Below, piece by piece: positions 57,521-64,000 of a stretch of DNA of 64,000 bases (positions within the stretch are counted from its first letter, which is position 1; each line of letters begins with the position of its first letter). Where the stretch lies: positions 810,615 through 874,614 of the forward strand of contig ML976673.1 in NCBI GenBank assembly GCA_010015655.1, in the 5' to 3' direction. The DNA is from Bimuria novae-zelandiae CBS 107.79. Lineage: Eukaryota > Ascomycota > Dothideomycetes > Pleosporales > Didymosphaeriaceae. A model generated the notes under the pieces. That model was given only the letters and a program-made list of their open reading frames with translations. It did no database searches and was not told the origin of the DNA. Made by a program: the position numbers and the translations under genes.

Positions 57521-59371
57521 TTAGTCCCGCTTGCTGGCAAGGGCGGAATATTGGCCACCGGCGCCGGCCCAGACAAGCTTGACATCCCTCACAGCAGTGT
57601 TGTCGATGAGAGTAGGGGTCTCGATATCCTCGTCTATGCCTTGCCCCGTCTGGTAGTTCGCCGAGAAGCCCCAAGAGTACGCCTTGCCGTCTTTGTTGAT
57701 TACGATTGTGTGCTCGGGCCCGCAAGCACCGGTCACGATATTGCTCAGGCCAGGTATGGGCGTAGGCTCAATCAAGATCTTGGGTTTTCCGTTCTCAGCT
57801 TTCAACAGCTTGTCTTCGTCGTTAATCGCCTCCAGTTGAGCCGGGGGAATACCGGTCTGTGAGCCATCGCAGCGGCCCCATACAAGCACGTCTCCGTTTT
57901 CTGTGATGGCGATGTTGTGATGTGAGCCTCCCTCGACAGTCTTCACACCTTTTCCCTCCAGGCTTGAGATGATCTGAGGTGTAAGGACGCTAGCATTGTC
58001 TTCTCCAGCGTTGTCGCCGTGACCAGTCTCACAGTAGTTGTTGGCACCCCACGACCAAATGTGACCGTCTTCGGCTATGGCAAGACCATGGTAGTCGCCG
58101 CAAGCAATCTGGGCGATCTTCATGCTGGGTCGCTTGAAGTGTGAATCGTGGAAACCGAGGCGGCTTGGTATCAGCGCTTCGCTAAGATTACGCTCGGTTA
58201 CGCGCCGTCCAAGCTGGTTCTGTTGCCCACTACCCCATGCAAAGACGTGCTTGTCTTTCGTCAAAGCTAGGACGTGGTTCGTGCCGCACGCCAAGTGGGT
58301 CACTTTGGTGATGGCGTCGATGTATACCGGGGTATTAGCGGTTTCATTGTTTCGTGCGAAACCAAGGATGCCTTCGTTCTTGCGGAATGTGCCCCACCCA
58401 TAGACGGCGCCCTCAGTAGTAAGTGCGAACGAGCAGCTGTCTCCGGCCGCAATGTCCACAAATGTAGTGTCCTCGGGGAAGTGGTCGGCGGAGATAGCAG
58501 TCGGAGTGGCCTCGAGCGGGTTCAGGCCGCCCGTCTCGTCGTCGTCAGAGTCGGAATCTTCATCATCGCCTTCCTTCATATCCTTCAATTGCTCTCCGCC
58601 AGAGGTCTCGCGCCCCAGAGCGCCGTTGTCGTTGACGCCCCAGGTCAGAATTTTGTTGTCATTTGTTAAAGCGACTACGTGCATTCCGCCCGTAGCGATC
58701 TTGACAACATCCTGGTTGCTGAGGGCTTCATTCCAGCGGGGCCGCTTGACATCGATGGCCTTCTTCGTTGCGCCCAACCCCAGCTCGCCTTGGCCTCCTT
58801 CACCAAAGACGAAGACTTTTAGTGGTTCCGTATAACGGAGCGCGTTGATCTCAATTTTTTTACCCTTTGGACGTCGCGGTCCCTTGGGTAGTTCGCGCTT
58901 CGGAGTCGGGGTCTGGGCCTTGGTTTTCTTCGCTTTGGGCTCCGCATGAACCTCGTCGTCGACGTCTGATGCAGGCTCCTCTACGTCGGCCTTCTTGCGC
59001 TTATTCGCGGGCTCCTCAAGCTCCTCTTCAGGCTCTACTTCGATAGCCTTTTTGCGTTTCGGCGCGGATTTGGGTGCGGCGGAAGGCGCAGGATCTTTCT
59101 TCGCGCGGCCTTTGGCTGCTTGGGGACGTTTAGCAGGCAAAGGCAAAGGCGGCGACGCGTCGTTTGACTTACGAGGTGCGATTTCAGGCTCTTCAGTTGC
59201 GCCGTTTACCGCTCGCGATGCGTTTCTTTGCGGGCGTGTGCTCTCTGAATTGATACATGTTAGCGACTCATGCGAAAGTAGACGCTGGTTTGATGCGAGT
59301 GACGTACTGGTGCCATTGACCGTCGGCGTGGTCTCTTTTTCGGTGGCCGCGCGGGCTTTGCGGGGAGGCAT
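57521..59371 (-). CDS. RCC1: RCC1-family Ran guanine-nucleotide exchange factor (Prp20/Srm1/Pim1)
   Basis: This chromatin-bound exchange factor makes nuclear Ran-GTP and so drives nuclear transport and spindle assembly. Start ATG at 59371 (MPPRKARAATEK). A 63-nt intron at 59245-59307 (GTACGT donor, GCTAAC branch, TTCAG acceptor) has no stop in frame; spliced, the protein is 595 aa, unspliced 616 aa. The N-terminal ~180 residues are Lys/Glu/Pro-rich and basic (nuclear localisation and chromatin contact). Then come seven RCC1 repeats: VFVFGEGGQGELGLG, ILTWGVNDNGALGR, VYGWGTFRKNEG, VFAWGSGQQNQLGRR, IWSWGANNYCETG, VLVWGRCDG and AYSWGFSANYQTGQG. An acidic insertion (GDDEDSDSDDDE) sits in repeat 2. 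Confidence 0.93.
   Translation of the reverse strand: MPPRKARAATEKETTPTVNGTSTSLASNQRLLSHESLTCINSESTRPQRNASRAVNGATEEPEIAPRKSNDASPPLPLPAKRPQAAKGRAKKDPAPSAAPKSAPKRKKAIEVEPEEELEEPANKRKKADVEEPASDVDDEVHAEPKAKKTKAQTPTPKRELPKGPRRPKGKKIEINALRYTEPLKVFVFGEGGQGELGLGATKKAIDVKRPRWNEALSNQDVVKIATGGMHVVALTNDNKILTWGVNDNGALGRETSGGEQLKDMKEGDDEDSDSDDDETGGLNPLEATPTAISADHFPEDTTFVDIAAGDSCSFALTTEGAVYGWGTFRKNEGILGFARNNETANTPVYIDAITKVTHLACGTNHVLALTKDKHVFAWGSGQQNQLGRRVTERNLSEALIPSRLGFHDSHFKRPSMKIAQIACGDYHGLAIAEDGHIWSWGANNYCETGHGDNAGEDNASVLTPQIISSLEGKGVKTVEGGSHHNIAITENGDVLVWGRCDGSQTGIPPAQLEAINDEDKLLKAENGKPKILIEPTPIPGLSNIVTGACGPEHTIVINKDGKAYSWGFSANYQTGQGIDEDIETPTLIDNTAVRDVKLVWAGAGGQYSALASKRD
59245..59307 (-). other. In-frame, stop-free intron of RCC1
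   Basis: 63 nt with good donor, branch and acceptor signals and a length divisible by three. Retention would insert 21 residues into the disordered N-terminus. Confidence 0.75.
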
Positions 59372-59818
59372 TGTTACGTGCGTCGAGGTGGGTGAGTTTC
59401 GATGGCGGTTGGGAGAGGAAGAGTTTATATGGGAGGCTGGGTCGCGCGTGTTATGGTGTCCGAAAAATGCCAGGAACGCGATTCGCTTTTGTACGCTAGG
59501 AGCCGCTCAGGCGAAACTCGTGGACCGGGATCTCAGCCTGGCGCGCCAAGCCTTACCCATCCACGCAGGTGCCCACCTGTGTCAAGTCACCAGACCGTCA
59601 CAACACTCATTCACTGATACTTGAATTTATCTGTCTAGTGCTCCATTTCGCCTGTGTAATACACTGCCACCTTGTTGACTTGCTCTTTCGCGCCGCTTCA
59701 CGCCCGGGAGTCCTCTCACGCTGTGCCAAGGCAACTGCACGCTGCCTGCAGCTGCCTGGTCGTGCAGCTTGCCTAGCGTACAGCCGCCTCGTTCAGAGTC
59801 GCATCAAGTACATCCAGT
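59372..59818. promoter_or_regulatory. Divergent promoter region, RCC1 and metallophosphoesterase
   Basis: 447 bp between two divergent start codons, so both promoters are expected here. No TATA box or RNA gene was seen. Confidence 0.45.
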
Positions 59819-61721
59819 ATGCTTCGCAATCTAGTAGTGCCCTTCATCGTCATACAAGGTAGTCTTGGTGCCCAACCTTCGGCGCCTGCTCCAAAAGCTG
59901 CGCCGTTACGCGACTTGCCGTGGGGCCAGCTGAACTTCTTGCATACCACTGATATCCATGGATGGTGGGGAGGACACCTTCAAGAGTAATAGGACACTTC
60001 CCGCCACGTGACCTTCATAACTCACCATTTGCAGACCTTCCTTCTCCGCGGACTGGGGTGACTATATCTCGTTTGCCAAACACTTGCGTGATCGCGCAGA
60101 TGCCGATGGCTCTGATTTGCTTCTTGTCGATACTGGCGATCGAATAGAGGGCAATGCTATCTACGACTCCTCAAAGCCGCGTGGCAAATTTACGTACGAG
60201 ATCGCAAAAGAGCAAAGCATCGACCTCATCTGTTCGGGAAACCATGAGCTCTACAAAGCTGAGTCAGCGGATGGCGAGTTCTTTCATACCGTCCCAGACT
60301 TCAAAGGCAACTACCTTGCCTCCAACTTAGACATAATCAATCCTAAGAGTGGGCAGCGCCAGCCACTTGCACGGCGATATAAAAAGTTCAAGACCAAAAA
60401 CCAGGGTATCAGGATCCTTGCTTTTGGGTTCATATTTGACTTTACCGGAAACGACAACAACACATTTGTAATTCCCGTTGAAGAGACTGTGAAGCAAGAA
60501 TGGTTCACGAACGCTCTAAAGGACAGAGATATCGACCTGGTCCTCGTATACGGCCATGTCGACATCCGCTCCACCGAGTACGCACTTTTGTATAAAACAA
60601 TTCGATCTGCGCAATGGGACACGCCGGTCCAGTTCTTCGGTGGTCACTCTCACATTCGCGACTACAAGATCTTTGACTCTGGATCTGTAGCTTTAGAGAG
60701 CGGAAGATACATGGAAACGCTGGGGTTCATGTCCATCGATGGTCTGCGCACGGGAGGATCCGACCAACAACCCGCCAAGCCACAAAAAGCGAAGGCCAGT
60801 TTCTCACGAAGATACATTGACAACAACCTTTATTCTATGCACCATCATACCAAGAAGAACAGCACCACGTTTCCTACCGAGCATGGCCAGAACGTCACGT
60901 CCGCTATCGGCGATGCGCGGAAGTCACTCGGTCTGGGCGAACGGTATGGCTGCGCACCACAACACTACTGGGTTTCGCGCCGTCCGTACCCCCACGAGGA
61001 AAGCATATTCACCTTACTGGATACACAGGTACTGCCGCAATCTATCAAGCCCTCCGAAAAGGACAAGAAAGCCATCGTAATCACCAACACGGGCGGTGTT
61101 CGCTTCGACATCTTCAAGGGACCGTTCACAAAAGATACTAAATTTCTCGTCTCTCCATTCACGAGCGGGATGCGGTACATCAAGGACGTGCCATATAGAG
61201 CTGCAAGCCAATTACTCAAACTACTGAACAATGAGGGTCCAATTGTGAGCGCAATGCGGGAAGGGAATGATTATCTGCAGCCGCCCGAGCACGTTGTTGC
61301 GCAGTACAGACCCGAGATCTATGCAGCCAGCCAAGCCCACACCGTGCACGACTTTGCCCCGGCCGCTCATCATCAAAATCCCATACAGGGAAGCGACAAA
61401 GATGACCTCTTCCCAGGCTACACGACGCACGACGACGCAGGCGACGACGGAGACGACACGCTCCACTCAGTCATCCCGTTCTACTGGGTACCAAACTGCG
61501 TCCAAGCGAGCATTGGCTTTTCCGACAACGAAGACCCCGAAGTCGTCGACGTCATGTATAACGAGTTTATCCAAAAGTGGGTTTTGCTGGGGCTTGAGTA
61601 CCTGGGGCAGGGTTACACGGAGGGGGACACGCATGAGTATGCGGGGGGCAAGAGCTTTACGGATATTTTGACGGACTGGGTGAAGGAGCACTGGGATGTC
61701 GAAGGCGATGAGTGTCCGTGA
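59819..61721 (+). CDS. Secreted/vacuolar calcineurin-like metallophosphoesterase (YHR202W/5'-nucleotidase type)
   Basis: Two exons, 59819-59985 and 60035-61721, encode 617 aa; the 49-nt intron has a GTAATA donor and a GCAG acceptor. The start [19 protein letters not shown] resembles a signal peptide. Metal-binding motifs are in canonical order: [11 protein letters not shown] (DxH), [12 protein letters not shown] (GD), CSGNHELY (GNHE), VYGHVDIR and [10 protein letters not shown] (GHxH). The C-terminal half fits a 5'-nucleotidase-like domain ([16 protein letters not shown], 'NxGGxR' substrate site). Length and plan match the yeast YHR202W/SMN1 group, whose substrate is not settled. Promoter shared with RCC1. 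Confidence 0.88.
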
Positions 61722-63642
61722 TTGTGTACGTTCGCTTGCAATGTATGTATAGTGCTGTAGAAAGCGATAGCATGTAGTGTATCATTTGCTATTCTTGATT
61801 AAAAGCTTTTTCAGTAGGGTTGCTCGGCTGACTCGCAATAAAGGGCTCTACGCATTCGAAACTGTAGTGCGAAAGATGGGAGAGGAGAATCAACGCCGGT
61901 GAAGTTAGCTCAAATCGCAGATTTTCGTAGGAATCTGGTGAGATGCTGCAGCTTGTCGAATGTATGATTTGCTGTTGTCCATGTCGTGGTTTTCGGACGG
62001 AGGGCGGTTGGGACCGAGAGGCGTCTTGTGCCCCAAAGCTGCATGATTACCCCGCTGATGCCTGTCTGTTACTCACTACTTACTACGGTTCTATTGCATT
62101 CCTCGAAAAGCATGTTGGAGGAAAGGGGCGTCGACATCGCCGCTGAAAGCTCAAGTCAGCCGGTGCGTGCCGTCGCTTTGTTTAGACCCAAGATCCGATG
62201 AACACAATTGGATATCCCAGAATCTACTTGAAAGGCTACGGATACAACTTCGCCCAGTAGCACCAGTCTACGCCTAACGAGCAATCTACTTCCGTTGTTA
62301 TCGTTTGGCGGGCGTAGGTCAAGTATGCAGGTCGGCAGATGCTCGCGCACCGTAATGAGTTCACAGCTCAGGTGAAGCGGCCGCTATTAAGGCAGCAGAA
62401 GAACAACGTCGCCGGGAGCTAGATGCTTTCAAACAGCGGCGTCGAGAGCAGGTTGCATTGGAACAACAACGGCGAGAACAGGCAGTGCGCTTTCGTCATT
62501 AGCGAACAATATACCACTTGTATACATTCTAGTTACTTATAGCTCGAGCATTAATCTTATATACGTGCGGTAACTGTGTGTACTTGCCTGTGTCTTCTCG
62601 CTAGCGCGCTTCACTCATTAAATGTAAATTTTAGAGCAAGTATATGTACATTTGTATTCAACTAACAGATACCAAGCAACATGAGCATCTCAGGACCTGT
62701 AGTTTAGTGGTAAAAACTCTCGCGTCGGATAATAACCCAAGGTCTTTGAGACCATTGCATTATGGAACTCGGTAGGTTCGCTAGGAGGTCGCCCCAAGTC
62801 CAAAATAGTTCATATCTTTGTGTCTTTTCTTTTATTTTTAATTTTTTTTTTTTAAAAAAAGGAGTTGCTAGGTTGGGTTCCTTCGCATGCCCGTTTTTTT
62901 TTTAGTGCGCTTCCAGCACGTTCCTCTACAGATCACACGATACCTAATTGCTAGAGAGACAGACTAGTATATATAGGAGGCTTTCATGCTGCGGTTCAGA
63001 GCTCTTGACATGCATGAAGATACTATTACTGAAATATATATATATACTACAACGTTCGAGCAGCTAATCCTCTATGTTTTTAAAACTAACTATAGCCCGA
63101 CGGGTCACCGCCGTGAGCTACAGTCGCAGCATTGCCCGTCCGATCACTATACATCACCGTGACCGTCGCGTGCATCCGCCGCAGGCGCAAGATGGCGGAC
63201 CCAGCGACTCGTTATCGACGCGCGATGCTCTAGCCAGCCTGATCAGAATGGTGGATGGGCATTCTAAGGTTATCCTGGCATCCTATGGCGAGGAGAAGTT
63301 GTTCCTTCTCCTGTGGGAAAGTTTATCTATTGGAAAAAAAAAAAGATCTGGGGCGTACATTGCGCCAGCAGCTGCAGGTATCACCAGAGCAAACTCGAGA
63401 CGATGTGCCCAGCCGAGCCGGTATGTTGTCAAACAAATGCCATGGAAAGACCACTGGCTGACAACATTCATTTGAGCCCGTTCAGATCGCCGAGTGAGTC
63501 ACAGCGGTTAAATCGCAGTGTATGATAAATCTTTAGATCCTTTTGGCACACACTCGCCTAGCATAAAGTGTTTGCCTTCGCTCTGTTTGCACTCTCGCTC
63601 AGGCGCGCGAAACATCGACCCCACCGACATTGCGAAGACACC
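61722..63642. other. Long intergenic region with orphan coding relics
   Basis: About 1.9 kb. It contains a Lys/Arg/Gln-rich coiled-coil frame (62374-62502), a tRNA-like string near 62695-62785, homopolymer tracts at 62820-62865, a TA run near 63040, and a 133-codon plus-strand frame at 63074-63475 without recognisable family. I support no complete gene here. Confidence 0.4.
62374..62502 (+). pseudogene. Orphan coiled-coil exon or gene fragment
   Basis: From 62374 the frame reads EAAAIKAAEEQRRRELDAF and then two REQ.ALEQQRR-like turns, ending at TAG 62500-62502. The heptad-like Arg/Glu/Gln pattern is a strong coiled-coil signature that random DNA rarely gives. In-frame stops lie just upstream, and CACAG/CTCAG acceptor-like sites precede it, so it may be the last exon of an unseen gene or a relic. 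Confidence 0.4.
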
Positions 63643-64000
63643 ATGGCCGACAGCAATATGCTTGGACAGCGCGCGCAGGTTAAATGGTCCCAAGGTACCG
63701 AAGATACACTCACATTATTTGGCTGAGCAAGAACTGATGTTCCATACGACAACCGAGCCCTTGACGACATCTTCGGCGCCCTTGAGGTCGCCTTGGACCA
63801 GTCTAACCGGCAGATAGAGCAAGAATGCGCCCTTGCCGACGAACATGCCGCCGACCCGAGCTACGACCCCGAAGACATCGAATGCGAGTTCTGCAACCAA
63901 GCCTTCCCGATCACGACGTGGTTCTTTGACGTGCACACCCCGCGATGCGAGCAAGAGAAGAAGCGCATCAGCGACGCCACCGGATTGGGAGCCGAACTCG
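63643..64000 (+). CDS. C2HC zinc-finger protein, partial (runs off window)
   Basis: An open plus-strand frame from 63727 to the window end encodes DVPYDNRALDDIFGAL, an acidic stretch and then CEFCNQAF...VHTPRCEQE, a C-x2-C...H-x4-C zinc knuckle. The likely start is the ATG at 63643 (MADSNMLGQRAQVKW); a small intron between about 63676 and 63735 would be needed because TGA at 63724 blocks the downstream frame. No single splice choice was convincing, so the 5' structure is open. The protein continues beyond the window and I cannot name it. Confidence 0.55.

Noticed and set aside
58995..59624. 209-codon plus-strand open frame
   Set aside because: Antisense to the low-complexity RCC1 N-terminus; no start context or family match.
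62692..62785. tRNA-like string (TAGTTTAGTGGTAAAA, possible GGACCT/AGGTTC end pairing)
   Set aside because: An A-box-like sequence is present but no proper T-arm/B box (GGTTCGANTCC) and no clean anticodon arm. A tRNA covariance search would decide.
63074..63475. 133-codon plus-strand open frame as a gene
   Set aside because: It spans a poly(A) run and shows mixed composition and no recognisable domain.

Overview
The window reads as nuclear DNA of a filamentous ascomycete, most likely a Dothideomycete of the order Pleosporales (inferred from protein style, not searched). The evidence is short introns (mostly 47-63 nt) with GTAAGT-like donors and CTAAC-type branch sites, fungal housekeeping genes (Utp17/NAN1, RPB10, RCC1), a HET-domain gene, Zn2Cys6 and AflR-like regulators, and transposons carrying the CpA-to-TpA decay typical of repeat-induced point mutation (RIP).

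Left gene-rich arm (1-13.6 kb): NAN1/UTP17 (partial, minus) diverges from RPB10 (plus). Then come four minus-strand genes or gene remnants: a kelch-repeat protein, a mitochondrial ABC1/ADCK2-type kinase-like protein, a Baeyer-Villiger-type flavin monooxygenase and an HNH-type gene carrying two in-frame TAA codons. A minus-strand SANT-like/low-complexity protein follows; all three of its introns contain the same roughly 19-nt motif.

Transposon arm (14.9-51.1 kb): a nearly intact, un-RIPed Tc1/mariner-type element (14.88-16.60 kb) is followed by a HET-ankyrin gene split by a RIPed Fot1/pogo element, which is itself split by a copia LTR retrotransposon. Next come a RIPed LINE with a 14-bp target duplication, a decayed host gene holding a second pogo element (A), an intact DUF7730-like gene, two pogo elements (B and C) abutting on one shared TA, and a Tc1-like element (D) that carries a second copia element and an opposite-strand unknown coding relic. 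Element ends, target duplications and nesting order can all be read directly.

Right gene-rich arm (51.3-64 kb): a Zn2Cys6/AflR-type regulator interrupted by one in-frame TAG, an alpha/beta hydrolase with an Asp nucleophile, a capsule-synthesis-type glycosyltransferase, an F-box-like protein, the Ran exchange factor RCC1, a secreted metallophosphoesterase of the yeast YHR202W type, and the 5' part of a C2HC zinc-finger gene leaving the window.

The housekeeping genes show no shared pathway or operon-like logic. The interest lies in the accessory middle: nested transposition into an allorecognition-type gene, gene decay beside RIPed DNA, and the repeated intronic motif.
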